A stretch of DNA of 64,000 nucleotides from contig JBKHYJ010000104.1 in assembly GCA_046565505.1 (NCBI GenBank), positions 1-64,000 of the forward strand. The letters run 5' to 3'. The notes below the pieces were generated by a model. The model made no database searches. It worked only from the letters and a program-made list of their open reading frames with translations, and was not told the origin of the DNA. Shown here piece by piece: positions 33,282 through 43,514 of this stretch. Both the position numbers and the translations under genes were made by a program. Within the stretch, counting starts at the first letter, position 1; the number at the start of each line of letters is the position of its first letter. The stretch is from JBKHYJ01 sp046565505. Its GTDB lineage: Bacteria > Acidobacteriota > Blastocatellia > UBA7656.

Positions 33282-36034
33282 ATGACCACAATACGGCGCG
33301 CCGGCCGCGCCCGAAATACCGTTTCATTCGTAATGGCGGGCCTGGTGATCTTCATTTCTTCGGCCCGCCCTGTTTTCGCGCAGGACGTGGCGACCGTCTC
33401 CGGCGTCGTGCATGACGCGCAAGGCGGGGTCGTCCCCGACGCGGCCGTGTCGCTGCTCAACGCGCAGCGGGCCATAATCGGCGGCGCGAAGACGGATGCG
33501 CAAGGCCGCTTCACGATACCGAACGTCGCCAGCGGGAGCTACCTGCTGACGGTCGCCTCTCGCGGGTTCGCAGAGCGGCGCGTAGCCATAAACGTGGGGT
33601 AGCCCGGGTCCGAAAACATAGACGTCGTAGTCGAGCCTCGCCCCATCACCGAAGAGGTCACGGTGACGGCGAATCCGGGGCTTGTCGAAAGCACCGAATC
33701 CGTGGCGCAGCCGGTCAACGTGATAAGCGAGCGGCAAATAGACGAGCGGGCGAAATCGGTCACGGCGCAGGTGGCCGGCGAAGAGGTCGGCGTACACATT
33801 CAGCGCACAAGCCCCACCATCGCCGGCATATTCGTCCGCGGCCTGACGGGGAATAAAGTCAACGTCTTCGTTGACGGCGTCCGGTACTCGACGGCGGCCA
33901 TGAGGGGCGGCATCAATTCATTTTTGAATTTGATCGACCAGACGAACCTTCAGGCCGTGGAGATACTGCGCGGGCCGAATAGCGCGCAGTATGGGAGCGA
34001 CGCGATTGGCGGCAGCGTCCAATTCCTGACCCTCGCCCCGTCGTTTTCCTCGGACGGCCCCGTGCTGCGCGGCAAGCTCGGCACTTACTTCAACAGCGCC
34101 GACGCGGGCTTCGGCTCTAACCTCGCCGCCTCTTATTCGGCGCGGAATTTCGGGCTCGTCACGAACTTCGCGGGCCGCCGCGTGAACACGCTCCGCACGG
34201 GCGGCGGGATCGATTCGCACAACGCGGTGACGAGGTTCCTCGGCCTAGGCTCGCGGCTGGTCGTCGGCGACCGCATGCCGGACACGGCGTTCACTCAGTA
34301 CGGCGGGCTCATCAAGATGAACTGGGCGCCCGCTGAAGGCCACCAGCTCATAATGAGCTACGCGCGCAGCCAGCAGGACGGCGGCAAGCGGTTCGACCAA
34401 CTGATAGGCGGCGACGGCAACCTCGTCGCGGACGTGCGCAATTTCATGCTCGATTTCGCGTACGTCAGGTACGACAGGGCGAGGCTCGGGTGGTTCGACA
34501 ATTTCACGGCCGTTTACTCTTTCAACTCCCAGCGCGAAGAGCGCGTCAACCAGGGCGGCAACGGCAACCCGCGCGCCTCCATCAATCACGAGCTTGAGCG
34601 CACGAACGCGAATGGGTTTCAGACCTTCGTCAGTAAGCGGTGGGGCGCCAGGCAGAACCTCCTCTTAGGCGCGGAGTACTATCACGAATGGGTCGACGCG
34701 CCCTCGTTCGGCTTCAATCCCGTGACCGGCCTATCCTCGCCCAGGCGCGGTCGCGTGCCGCATCACGCGACCTTCGACAGCGGTGGCGTCTATACCCAGG
34801 ACGTGGTCGAAGTCATACCGGACAAGCTCCGCCTCATCGGCAACGTCCGCTGGAGCGCCGCCAAATACAAGGCGCGCGAGAGAGAGGGCCTCCTGGTGGC
34901 GAGCAGAATACTGTTCCCGGATGACTCTTTGCGGGTCGATGACGTGACGTTCCGCGCCGGCGCGGTCGTCACGCCCGTCGAAGGGCTGAGCCTGTCCGCG
35001 AACATCAGCAGGGGTTCCGTGCGCCGCACATAACGGACCTCGGCACGCTCGGCCTCACGGGCTCGGGCTTTGAGGTTGCCGCGCCCGACGTGGCGGGGCT
35101 CGGCGGCACGGTCGGGTCAACGGCCGGCAACGACGCGGTATCGACGGGCCTTCCGGTCACGCAAGTCGAGCCGGAGACGAGCCTGAATTACGAGGCGGGC
35201 GCCCGTTATCACAGCCGCAGGTTCGACACGGACTTCGCCTTCTTCGTCAACGACATCAATGACAACATCGTCAAGCAGGCGCTCATACTACCTCAGGGCT
35301 CCGTGGGCCGCCTGCTCGGGACCACGCCCATCACGGCGCAGAACCCGAATGGCGTCGTCTTCGTCGCGGCCTCGACTAACCCTGTGCTCGTGCGGGCGAA
35401 CTTTGATGACGCTCGCATATACGGGTTCGAGCACACGCTCGACGTGAAGGTGACTAACGATTGGGCCGTGGGGACAATCCTCACTTACATCCGCGCGCGA
35501 GACAAGAGGACAGACCTCCCGCCCAACATCGAGGGCGGCACGCCGGCGCCCGATGGCTACTTGAAGATTCGCTACGCGCCGTCGGGCGGGAAGTTCTGGG
35601 TCGAGCCTTACGTCCATGCGGCCGACAGGCAGGACCGCCTCTCAAGCCTCGACCTCGAAGACCGCCGCACGGGAGCCGCACGCTCGCGCGGCGCTATCGC
35701 GAATTTCTTTAATAACGGGGCGCGTGCGAGGGGGCTCGTGAGCGCGGGGCCGGACGGGGCCGCCGGCAACGCCGACGACAGGTTGATCGCCACGGGCGAA
35801 ACCCTGGCGCAGGTACAAGACCGCGTCCTCGGCGCAGGCGTTAACTCCGCGCCGCTTTACACCGCGGTCCCCGGCTACGTCACTTTCAACGTTCGGGGCG
35901 GGGTCCGGTTGGGCGAGCGACACGAGGTGCTCTTTGAGTTCGAGAATATAGGCGACCGCAATTACCGCGGGATAAGCTGGGGCGTGGACGCGCCGGGCCG
36001 CGGCGTGTTCGCCAAATACAACCTGCGGTTCTGA
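33282..36034 (+). pseudogene. TonB-dependent receptor with carboxypeptidase-regulatory domain, broken by two lesions
   Basis: Signal peptide and N-terminal regulatory beta domain (residues 1-107; VSGVVHDAQGGVVPDAAVSL), then plug (GIFVRGLTGNKVNVFVDGVR) and a 22-strand-type barrel ending in GVFAKYNLRF; about 917 codons in total. An in-frame TAG at 33600-33602 cuts the gene after the regulatory domain. The same frame resumes (ENIDVVVEPRPITEEVTVTA) and continues to a TAA at 35031, caused by loss of one T near 35011-35016; the correct sequence there would read SRGFRAPHITDLG in another frame. Each lesion is a single-base change in otherwise intact sequence, so the gene died recently or the assembly has errors. 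If functional, it would import siderophores or oligosaccharides. Confidence 0.85.
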
Positions 36035-36049
36035 GCCGTTCCACGCGGC

Positions 36050-36097
36050 CCGAAGGCCGTGACCGGCCGGCTCAGCGCGGCCGGTCACGGCCTTCGG
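36050..36097. terminator. Bidirectional terminator overlapping a stop codon
   Basis: A perfect 20-bp stem pairs CCGAAGGCCGTGACCGGCCG (36050-36069) with its complement at 36078-36097 around an 8-base loop. It lies between the end of the TonB receptor gene and the convergent glycosyltransferase gene. The stop codon of the latter (36072-36074) is in the loop. Confidence 0.7.
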
Positions 36098-37874
36098 CGT
36101 CCGGGATTCGGTAGATGAAAATCGAATATCCTATGACCGCGTCGGGCTTGCGCTCGCGGAACTTCGCGTACAGGTCCCGGTTCTTGAACCGCAGCCCTTG
36201 CAAGTTGCTCGCGCTGATGGCGTAGACCCCGCCCGGCGGGTCCGACAGGATTTCGGGCACGCTGTCATCTTGCCACTGGTGGTACGGGAAGCCCGGCAGA
36301 GGCTCGTACGTTATGCCGTACGCCGCGGGGTCTGCCGTGCCTATGTAGCTCAATTTCACCGACGCGATGTTCTCGCGCGCCATGTACTCGCGCAGCCCTA
36401 TCAAGTCCTGGCCCCAATCCAAATTGGAATCTACCAAAACTCTGTACCCGCCGGCCGGCCCGCCTACGAGCTCGTTGAAGTAGGCGAGGTAATGCGGGAA
36501 GGTAGCCAGGGAGCCGCCTATCAGCCAGACTAGGCCGGCGCCGATGGCCCACGCCTGTTTCCGCCTCCGCCCCAGGTCGAAGGTCGCCGTCTGCCCCGCG
36601 AATATGAACAGAAGGGGCAGGGCCGGCAGCAGGTGGCGGTAGCCAATATTGAAGGGGCTCGCTAAACAAACTCCGAAGTAGATGACCGCCGGGATTAGAA
36701 GCGGCAACGCCCGCCGCCAGGCCCCGCGGCGCCATGCATAAAACAGCGCGAAGGCGATCAGCAGTATGGTCGGCAGCGGGGTCTTTACGGCGAACGCTAC
36801 CGGGAAGTAATACCACCACCCCGTGTCAGAATACGACCCCAGCAAAAAGCTCCTCTTGCCGCCCTCAAGCAGGTGCGTGAACTCTTGCAAGCCGCTCAGG
36901 TAAGCCCGCGCAGGGACCCTATAGCCCCTTAGAGTCCCTACCTGGAAGCCGTATGCCGCCCATATGGTTAGCGCCGCGGTCAGTATGACTACGGCGAGGT
37001 ATACAACCGACCGCCTCGTCGCCGGGGCGTTCGTTGTGGGTGAGAACCTGTCGGCCAAGAAAGTCACGGCCAGCGCCGGCAGCAAGAAGAGGGCGGAGAA
37101 TTTTGAGACCTGCGCCAACCCCAGGGCGAGCCCGGCTATGAGAGCCCTGTCCAATCCCGGCCTTCGCAGCAAGCGCCAGAAGGTGTAGAGCGCGAGCGTC
37201 GCAAAGCATGTGAGCCCCAGGTCGTTCGTAGCCAGGCACCCATGAGCCAGTATGTTAGGGTCAAAGGCCAGCAGGGCGAGCGCGAAAAGTCCCGCGGCGG
37301 GGCCATACATCTCGCGCCCCCAGGCGTAGACTATCGCCCCTAAAAAAAGTGTGAGTATTATGATCGGCACCCGCGCCCTGGCGACGATGGAAGGCCCGTC
37401 GGGGTTAAGCCTCCACAGCAGCAGGTCGGAGAATTTGAGGCTGTTCACATCGCTCCAGCAAGGGTCGCCCAGCGGCAATACGAGGTTGCCATCCGCCAGG
37501 AGCGGCAGCGCGGAGATGCTGTTGATCAGGGGCGGGTGCTCAGGTATCAAACGCGAATCGCGCGTGCGCAGGAAAGCCAGGCCATTCGCGATGTGATACT
37601 GTTCGTCGTAAGTAGCCGACTTCATGCGGGAGCACAGGAATAACTGCGCGGCCAGGAATATCAGCATGGCGATGGCCGCGGCATGGGCCCTGCCCCCGCG
37701 CGTACTCTCGCCCTGTTGCCCGGGTGCCCCGCGCGGCTTGACGCGCCTTATGGCCCCGGTGCCATCGATTGCCCGGGCGGCGGACCGTAGAAAAATCGTG
37801 GGCGGGGCGACGCCTGACGCGAAAGCGGAAAGCCTGTCGAGTGCGGGTTTCATGGGATAAACCAAACTCCTCAT
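36072..37874 (-). CDS. GT39-type membrane glycosyltransferase
   Basis: A 600-residue polytopic membrane protein with about ten predicted helices, of the dolichyl-phosphate-mannose mannosyltransferase / ArnT superfamily. After the first helix (about residues 65-82) the catalytic-loop motif TYDEQYHIANG, with the expected Asp-Glu, is seen. A second loop has EHPPLINSISALPLL. The C-terminal end is a soluble part (DSNLDWGQDLIGLREYM), typical of the bacterial family. It would move a sugar from a polyprenyl-phosphate donor to a protein or lipid on the periplasmic side. The upstream ATG at 37874 is used; the ATG at 37853 has GAGGAG 13 bases upstream and is also possible. Confidence 0.85.
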   Translation of the reverse strand: MRSLVYPMKPALDRLSAFASGVAPPTIFLRSAARAIDGTGAIRRVKPRGAPGQQGESTRGGRAHAAAIAMLIFLAAQLFLCSRMKSATYDEQYHIANGLAFLRTRDSRLIPEHPPLINSISALPLLADGNLVLPLGDPCWSDVNSLKFSDLLLWRLNPDGPSIVARARVPIIILTLFLGAIVYAWGREMYGPAAGLFALALLAFDPNILAHGCLATNDLGLTCFATLALYTFWRLLRRPGLDRALIAGLALGLAQVSKFSALFLLPALAVTFLADRFSPTTNAPATRRSVVYLAVVILTAALTIWAAYGFQVGTLRGYRVPARAYLSGLQEFTHLLEGGKRSFLLGSYSDTGWWYYFPVAFAVKTPLPTILLIAFALFYAWRRGAWRRALPLLIPAVIYFGVCLASPFNIGYRHLLPALPLLFIFAGQTATFDLGRRRKQAWAIGAGLVWLIGGSLATFPHYLAYFNELVGGPAGGYRVLVDSNLDWGQDLIGLREYMARENIASVKLSYIGTADPAAYGITYEPLPGFPYHQWQDDSVPEILSDPPGGVYAISASNLQGLRFKNRDLYAKFRERKPDAVIGYSIFIYRIPDAEGRDRPR

Positions 37875-38334
37875 AATACAGACCGGCGGAGACGGGTGAT
37901 GTTCGGGACGAAGCCCGAGGCTCCGAATCAGTATTTTTTAATACCAGCGACCACGAATGCCGCGCGGTTAAGGCTGCCGAGAAGAGCTAACTGTTATGCG
38001 GCGCCGCCCCGAGTCAGGAGCATTAACGGTGTCAGGCGGCCACGTGTTGAACTAAAGCGCGTGAAAGCGAAGAAATCCATTTCTTCCTGCCCGGGCTGTA
38101 CCGCCGGGCGCCTAGCCAGGGACTTAGCATACTCCCAAATGCGCTCGGGGGCCAGCCCCGCCGAAAATATTTAAGGCCCGGAGCGCCGCCGGGCCTCGGC
38201 CCCCTTTGAAGTTTTAAGCGCGCGCCCCGCGCCCGAGTCGAAACGTGTAACTTGCTTGGCGCTTTCGCCGTCTTGACGGTTAGAATAATGTTTCTTTAAC
38301 CGAATTCTCAGAAAACAAAAAAGGAGCAATCGCT
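37875..38334. other. Divergent intergenic region with a hairpin
   Basis: 460 bases between two divergent genes. A hairpin pairs AGGCCCGG (38174-38181) with CCGGGCCT (38189-38196). AAGGAG at 38321-38326 is the ribosome site of the Asp-box protein gene, and TTGACG near 38273 could be part of its promoter. A 92-codon open frame at 37896-38174 shows no protein features and is not annotated. Confidence 0.45.
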
Positions 38335-41300
38335 ATGAGAGTCAATAGCCATCGGCCCGCGCTCGGCCCGGTGTGGCTAGTGATATTCGCAGTTTTTATC
38401 TCTATCCCACAGGCAACCATTCGCGCACAGCAGCGCGGCTACGATCAGGCCCTGATGAAAGGGCTGACATGGCGGAGCATAGGGCCGTTCCGCGGCGGGC
38501 GCGCCGTGGCCGTCGCCGGGGTCACGTCGCAGCCGAACGTCTTTTATTTCGGCGCGACGGGCGGCGGCGTGTGGAAGACGACAGACGGCGGCATCAACTG
38601 GGAGCCGATCTCCGACCAGGACTTCAAGACGGGCTCCGTCGGCGCGATAGAAGTCGCGGAGTCTGACCCGAACGTCGTCTACGTCGGCATGGGCGAAACG
38701 GCCATTCGCGGCAACGTTTCGCATGGCGATGGCGTGTATAAATCGACGGACGCGGGGAAGACCTGGAAGCATGCGGGGCTGGCCGACACGCGCCAGATCA
38801 GCCGCGTCCGCGTTCACCCCAAGAACCCCAACATAGTTTTCGTCGCGGCGCTCGGGCACGTCTTCGGGCCGAATGAGCAGCGCGGGGTCTTCCGCTCTGT
38901 CGATGGCGGGAAGAACTGGCAGAAGGTGCTCTACCGCAGCGACAAAGCGGGCGCGACCGACCTGATACTCGACCCGACGAACCCCAACGTCGTATACGCC
39001 GCGCTGTGGGAGGTCTACCGCAAGCCGTGGACGCTGGAGAGCGGAGGGCCCGGGAGCGGCATCTTCAAATCGACCGATGGCGGCGACACCTGGAACGAGA
39101 TCACTCGCAACCAGGGGCTCCCCGGAGGGGTGGTCGGCAACATAGGCATCACCGTCTCGCCCGCGAACCCCGACCGGGTGTGGGCCATCGTCGAGGCCGA
39201 AGACGGCGGCGTGTTCCGCTCCGACAATGCGGGCAAGACCTGGGCGAAAGTGAACGAGCAGCGCGCGCTGCGACAGAGGGCCTGGTACTACACGCGCATA
39301 TACGCGGACCCGCAGAACGCCGACACCGTTTACGTGCTCAACACGGGTTTCTACAAGTCGAACGATGGCGGGCGCACTTACACGAGCATCCCGGACCCGC
39401 ACGGGGACAATCACGATTTATGGATCGCGCCGAATGACTCCTTGCGCATGATCAACAGCAACGACGGCGGCGCGAACGTCAGCTACAATGGCGGCAGGAG
39501 CTGGACGGAGCAGGACCAGCCGACTGCGCAATTTTACCGCGTCGCGCTCGACAACGACTTCCCGTATAACATCTATGGCGCGCAGCAGGACAACTCGACC
39601 GTGCGGATCCCGAGCCGGACGACGGACCCCGGCATAGACAAGACACACTGGTACGACGTGGGCGGCGGCGAGTCGGGGTGGATCGCGCCATCGCCTAAAG
39701 ATTCAAACGTCGTTTTCGCCGGGTCGTATGGCGGGCTGCTCACGCGCAGGGATCACCGCACGGGGCAGCAGCGCAACGTCAGCCCGTGGCCCGATAACCC
39801 CATGGGGTATGGGCCGGCCGAGCTGAAGTACAGGTTCCAGTGGAACTTCCCGCTGGTCTTCTCGCCGCATGACCCCAACACGCTTTACGCCGGCGCGAAC
39901 GTGTTATTCCGAACGACCAACGAAGGCCAGACCTGGGAGCCCATCAGCCAGGACCTGACGCGCAACGATAAATCCAAGCAAATCTCCTCGGGCGGCCCCA
40001 TCACGAAAGACAATACGAGCATAGAGTATTACGGCGTCATCTTCACCGTCATGGAATCGCCTGTCGAAAAGGGGACTATCTGGGCGGGCTCCGACGACGG
40101 GCTCGTGCACGTCACGCGCGACGGCGGCAAGAACTGGCAGAACGTCACGCCTAAGAATATGCCGGAGTGGATTCAGATAAACTCCATAGAGGCGTCCCCC
40201 CTTGACGCGGGCACGGCCTACGTCGCGGCGACGATGTACAAGTGGGATGACTTCAAGCCATACCTCTACAAGACGAGCGACTATGGCAAGACGTGGAAGA
40301 AGATCACGGAAGGGATCCCGGACACGGCCTTCACCCGCGTGATTCGCGAAGACCCGAACCGCAAGGGCCTGCTGTACGCGGGCACGGAGACGGGCGTTTA
40401 CGTCTCGTTTAATGACGGCGAGCACTGGCAGCCGCTCCAGCTAAACCTGCCCGTAGTGCCGATCACGGACCTGGCCGTGCACAAGCGCGAGCGCGACCTG
40501 GTCGCCGCGACGCAGGGGCGCAGCTTCTGGATATTGGACGACCTGACGGTGCTGCATCAGGTGGCCGACGCCGCGAAGGCGGACGCGTACCTGTTCAAAC
40601 CGGAGGACACCTACCGCATGCCGGGCGGCGGGTTCGGCCCCTCGCGCAATGCGACCGTCGGACAGAACCCGCCGGGCGGCGCCGTGATCTATTACTACCT
40701 GAAGAACAAGCCGGCCGGCGACCTGTCGCTAGAGGTGCTCGACGCCTCGGGGAAATCCGTCAAGAAGTTCGTGACCAGGGCGCCGGCCGCGCAGTCTCCC
40801 CCGCCGCAGCCGACGCCGCCCACTATGGAGCAGCAGGAGGAAGGGTTCTCGCCCGGCCAGAGCCGCGCTCCCGCGGAGGCGGGGCTGAATCGCTTCGTCT
40901 GGGACATGAGATACCCGGAGGCGACGCGCTTCCCCGGCATGATCTTGTGGGCGGGCGAGACGCGCGGGCCGCGCGCGGTGCCGGGCACTTATCAGGTGAG
41001 ACTCACGGTCGATGGCAAGACCCTCACGCAGACCTTCGAGGTCAAGAAGGACCCGCGCGTCGAGACCACGCAAGCGGACCTGGTGAAGCAGTTCGACCTG
41101 CTGGTGAAGATACGCGATAAGTTCGCAGAGACGAGCGACGCCATACTCCAGATTCGCGACGCGCGCAAGCAGGTCGATGAGATAACGAACCGCCTGAAGG
41201 ATCAGCCGAAGGGCGGCGTCATCGCCGAGGCCGCGAAATCGCTCAAGGCGAAGCTGGGCTCGGTCGAAGAGGAGTTGTACCAGACCAAGAACCAGAGCAG

Positions 41301-41556
41301 CCAGGACCCGCTGAATTACCCCATACGGCTGAACAACAAGCTTGCCGCGCTGGCCGGCGTCGTGGCGGCCTCCGACGCTCCGCCGACCGATCAGGCTTAC
41401 GCCGTGTACGAGGAACTGGCCGCGCGCGTCAACGCACAGTTGCAGAAGCTCGGCGAAGTCATGAGCGTTGACCTCCCGTCGTTCAATAAGCTCGTGCGGG
41501 ATCAAGACATTCCCGCGGTCATCGTCAGGCCCAGGGCCGCAGGCGCGACGCGGTAG
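38335..41556 (+). CDS. Giant secreted Asp-box (VPS10/sortilin-like BNR) protein
   Basis: A 1073-residue exported protein with a signal peptide (about 1-32). Residues 40-740 form one or two large beta-propellers of at least nine Asp-boxes, for example KTTDGGINW, KSTDAGKTW, RSVDGGKNW, KSTDGGDTW, KSNDGGRTY, RTTNEGQTW, VTRDGGKNW and KTSDYGKTW. This matches the family often named glycosyl hydrolase BNR-repeat or VPS10 domain protein in Acidobacteria. Residues 780-900 contain a Pro/Gly-rich segment and a domain like the FlgD-Ig fold (PGTYQVRLTVDGKTLTQTF); the last 130 residues are helical. No enzyme activity can be claimed; it may hydrolyse or bind sugars or proteins. Confidence 0.88.
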   Translation: MRVNSHRPALGPVWLVIFAVFISIPQATIRAQQRGYDQALMKGLTWRSIGPFRGGRAVAVAGVTSQPNVFYFGATGGGVWKTTDGGINWEPISDQDFKTGSVGAIEVAESDPNVVYVGMGETAIRGNVSHGDGVYKSTDAGKTWKHAGLADTRQISRVRVHPKNPNIVFVAALGHVFGPNEQRGVFRSVDGGKNWQKVLYRSDKAGATDLILDPTNPNVVYAALWEVYRKPWTLESGGPGSGIFKSTDGGDTWNEITRNQGLPGGVVGNIGITVSPANPDRVWAIVEAEDGGVFRSDNAGKTWAKVNEQRALRQRAWYYTRIYADPQNADTVYVLNTGFYKSNDGGRTYTSIPDPHGDNHDLWIAPNDSLRMINSNDGGANVSYNGGRSWTEQDQPTAQFYRVALDNDFPYNIYGAQQDNSTVRIPSRTTDPGIDKTHWYDVGGGESGWIAPSPKDSNVVFAGSYGGLLTRRDHRTGQQRNVSPWPDNPMGYGPAELKYRFQWNFPLVFSPHDPNTLYAGANVLFRTTNEGQTWEPISQDLTRNDKSKQISSGGPITKDNTSIEYYGVIFTVMESPVEKGTIWAGSDDGLVHVTRDGGKNWQNVTPKNMPEWIQINSIEASPLDAGTAYVAATMYKWDDFKPYLYKTSDYGKTWKKITEGIPDTAFTRVIREDPNRKGLLYAGTETGVYVSFNDGEHWQPLQLNLPVVPITDLAVHKRERDLVAATQGRSFWILDDLTVLHQVADAAKADAYLFKPEDTYRMPGGGFGPSRNATVGQNPPGGAVIYYYLKNKPAGDLSLEVLDASGKSVKKFVTRAPAAQSPPPQPTPPTMEQQEEGFSPGQSRAPAEAGLNRFVWDMRYPEATRFPGMILWAGETRGPRAVPGTYQVRLTVDGKTLTQTFEVKKDPRVETTQADLVKQFDLLVKIRDKFAETSDAILQIRDARKQVDEITNRLKDQPKGGVIAEAAKSLKAKLGSVEEELYQTKNQSSQDPLNYPIRLNNKLAALAGVVAASDAPPTDQAYAVYEELAARVNAQLQKLGEVMSVDLPSFNKLVRDQDIPAVIVRPRAAGATR

Positions 41557-41597
41557 GCGGCAGCGGCCTACGCCGCGCGAATTACGGAGTGTTCATT

Positions 41598-42146
41598 ATG
41601 AATAGACGTTCGTTTCTTTCATCAGCCATCGGCTGCGGCGCGCTCGCCGCGCTGTCAAAGCTGCCCGCCGCGCCGGCTTCCGCGAAGGGCTCCACGGGCG
41701 ACGAGAAGAGCAACCAGGCCCCTTTCAAGAAAGTCGTAAAGTCGGACGCGGAGTGGAGGCGCGTACTCACGCCGGAACAGTACAACGTTACGCGCCGGAA
41801 AGGGACCGAGCCGCCCTATTCGAGCCCTCTCAACAGTATTCATGAGCGGGGGGTTTTCGAGTGCGTGTGCTGCGAGCTTCCGCTGTTTAGCTCCAAGGCG
41901 AAGTTTGAATCCCACACGGGGTGGCCCAGCTTCTGGTCGCCCATCTCCAGGCGCAACGTGCGGGAGGAAGTGGATAACAGCCTTGCCGAATCGCGCACGG
42001 AGGTGTTGTGCGCAAGGTGCGACGCACACCTCGGGCATGTCTTTGATGATGGGCCTGCCCCGACGGGCTTGCGCTACTGCATGAACGGCGTGGCGTTGAG
42101 GTTCGTCAGGTCGGGCGGCGAGCGCAAAGGCGATCATAAAAGGTGA
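41598..42146 (+). CDS. msrB: Peptide methionine-(R)-S-oxide reductase MsrB, exported
   Basis: A 182-residue MsrB with an N-terminal twin-arginine-like signal (NRRSFLSSAIGCGALAA). The zinc site is C89xxC92 and C138xxC141, and the catalytic Cys is C161 in RYCMNGVAL. It repairs the R form of oxidised methionine in proteins, here in the periplasm. The ATG at 41598 is chosen since CGGAG sits 8 bases upstream; a GTG at 41589 would overlap that site. It lies 40 bases after the Asp-box protein gene on the same strand, possibly co-transcribed. Confidence 0.93.
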   Translation: MNRRSFLSSAIGCGALAALSKLPAAPASAKGSTGDEKSNQAPFKKVVKSDAEWRRVLTPEQYNVTRRKGTEPPYSSPLNSIHERGVFECVCCELPLFSSKAKFESHTGWPSFWSPISRRNVREEVDNSLAESRTEVLCARCDAHLGHVFDDGPAPTGLRYCMNGVALRFVRSGGERKGDHKR

Positions 42147-42239
42147 CCGCGATTATCGGCGCGCGGCCCGCGCTCGGATTTGATTTGAGAGTGAGCCTTC
42201 GGTCCGGTATAAACTTTACGTTCGGGCGGGGATTAGTTT

Positions 42240-42743
42240 ATGGCACAACAGAACACATTCGACGTGGTATCGAAAGTTGACATGGCGGAGGTTAAGAACG
42301 CCGTCAACCAGGCGCTCAAAGAAGTCCAGCAGCGGTACGATTTCAAAGGGACTAACTCCGACATCTCGCTCAACGAGAAAGAGCACACCATCGTGCTGGC
42401 GACCGCGAGCGAGTTCACGCTCAAATCGCTCAACGACGTGCTGCAACAAAAACTCGTCCGCCGCAACGTGTCGCTCAAGGCGCTCTCTTATGGCAACGTC
42501 GAGCCCGCCGCGAAAGACAGCGTCCGGCAGACCGTCACCCTTCAGCAAGGCATACCCATAGAGAAGGCCCGCGAGATCGTGAAGTTCATAAAAGACACGA
42601 AGCTCAAGGTGCAGGCTTCGATCAACGGCGACTTCGTGCGCGTGGCGGGGAAAGACCGCGATTCGCTCCAGGACGTGATCGCCCGGTTGAAGGCCAAGGA
42701 TTTCGGAATAGACATGCAGTACACGAACTACCGCTCGCAGTGA
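42240..42743 (+). CDS. yajQ: YajQ-family nucleotide-binding protein
   Basis: A 167-residue YajQ homologue, full length. The N-terminus FDVVSKVDMAEVKNAVNQA, the RYDFKG motif and the C-terminal VIARLKAKDFGIDMQY are family hallmarks. Some YajQ proteins bind cyclic di-GMP and act as regulators; whether this one does cannot be told. The ATG follows a weak ribosome site (GGGGATTAGTTT). The stop overlaps the region before the methyltransferase gene. Confidence 0.93.
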   Translation: MAQQNTFDVVSKVDMAEVKNAVNQALKEVQQRYDFKGTNSDISLNEKEHTIVLATASEFTLKSLNDVLQQKLVRRNVSLKALSYGNVEPAAKDSVRQTVTLQQGIPIEKAREIVKFIKDTKLKVQASINGDFVRVAGKDRDSLQDVIARLKAKDFGIDMQYTNYRSQ

Positions 42744-42856
42744 CGGCCGCTCATTCGCGGCCCCCGGCGGGACCGGGCGGATTTTATTTCCCGCGATGGC
42801 GCGGCGATCCATCAATAGCCGCGGCCGTTCGAGTTTCGGAATCGAAGGACCAAGGA

Positions 42857-43372
42857 ATGCGCATCAGCTACACGATTGTTGACAGCACACTCGGGCGCTT
42901 GCTTGTGGGCGCCGCCGGACGGGGCATCTGCGCCGTCAGCCTCCATGACGCAGACGCAGTGCTCGAAGCGGAACTCGCGAGGGACTACCCGGAGGCCGAA
43001 TTGCGCCGCGAAGACGGCGGGCTTCATGAATGGGTGAGTGCGTTGCTCGGTTACCTGGGCGGCCGCTCTTCGGACCTCGACCTCCCCCTGGACGTGCCGG
43101 CGACGGAGTTTCAGCGTAAGGTCTGGGACGCGCTGAGGGCCATTCCTTATGGCAGCACCCGCACCTACGGCGAGTTGGCCGGGGCGCTCGGCTACGCCAG
43201 GACGGCCGCCCGCGCCGTGGGCCATGCCTGCGCCACGAACCCCGTGTCGCTTGTGATCCCCTGCCACAGGGCCATCAGAAATGACGGCGGGCTGGGCGGC
43301 TACCGCTGGGGGCTTGACCGCAAGCGGGCGTTGCTGGCGCAGGAGCGCAGCCTGAGCCTCCTGTTCGTGTGA
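42857..43372 (+). CDS. Methylated-DNA-protein cysteine methyltransferase (Ogt type)
   Basis: A 171-residue O6-alkylguanine-DNA alkyltransferase. It has the N-terminal ribonuclease-like domain and the DNA-binding domain with YGSTRTYGELAGALG (the recognition helix region includes ARAVGHACATNP) and the reactive C136 in VIPCHRAI. It removes alkyl groups from guanine by self-transfer, in one suicide reaction. The ATG at 42857 is chosen because GAAGGA lies 7 bases upstream; an earlier start at 42740 would give 39 extra unrelated residues. Confidence 0.93.
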   Translation: MRISYTIVDSTLGRLLVGAAGRGICAVSLHDADAVLEAELARDYPEAELRREDGGLHEWVSALLGYLGGRSSDLDLPLDVPATEFQRKVWDALRAIPYGSTRTYGELAGALGYARTAARAVGHACATNPVSLVIPCHRAIRNDGGLGGYRWGLDRKRALLAQERSLSLLFV

Positions 43373-43514
43373 GCCTAAGCGCATGCCCGCGGCCTTCGGC
43401 CCGATCAAAGGTATGCCGTCTGCAACCGCGGTGGACCGCCATAATATTCCGAGATGTCGATCAGTTAGTGATTAACGGTAGGCGTGAAGCGCCGAGTCTG
43501 CCGGGCCGCGAGGT

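Noticed and set aside
33600..33602. Possible TAG recoding (read-through) in the TonB receptor
   Set aside because: Other genes in the window end in TAG (for example the ABC-2 permease at 32443), and the same gene also has a frameshift, so a pseudogene or sequencing error is simpler.
37896..38174. A 92-codon open frame between divergent genes
   Set aside because: No signal peptide, membrane segment, recognised motif or ribosome site; composition is like the surrounding non-coding DNA.
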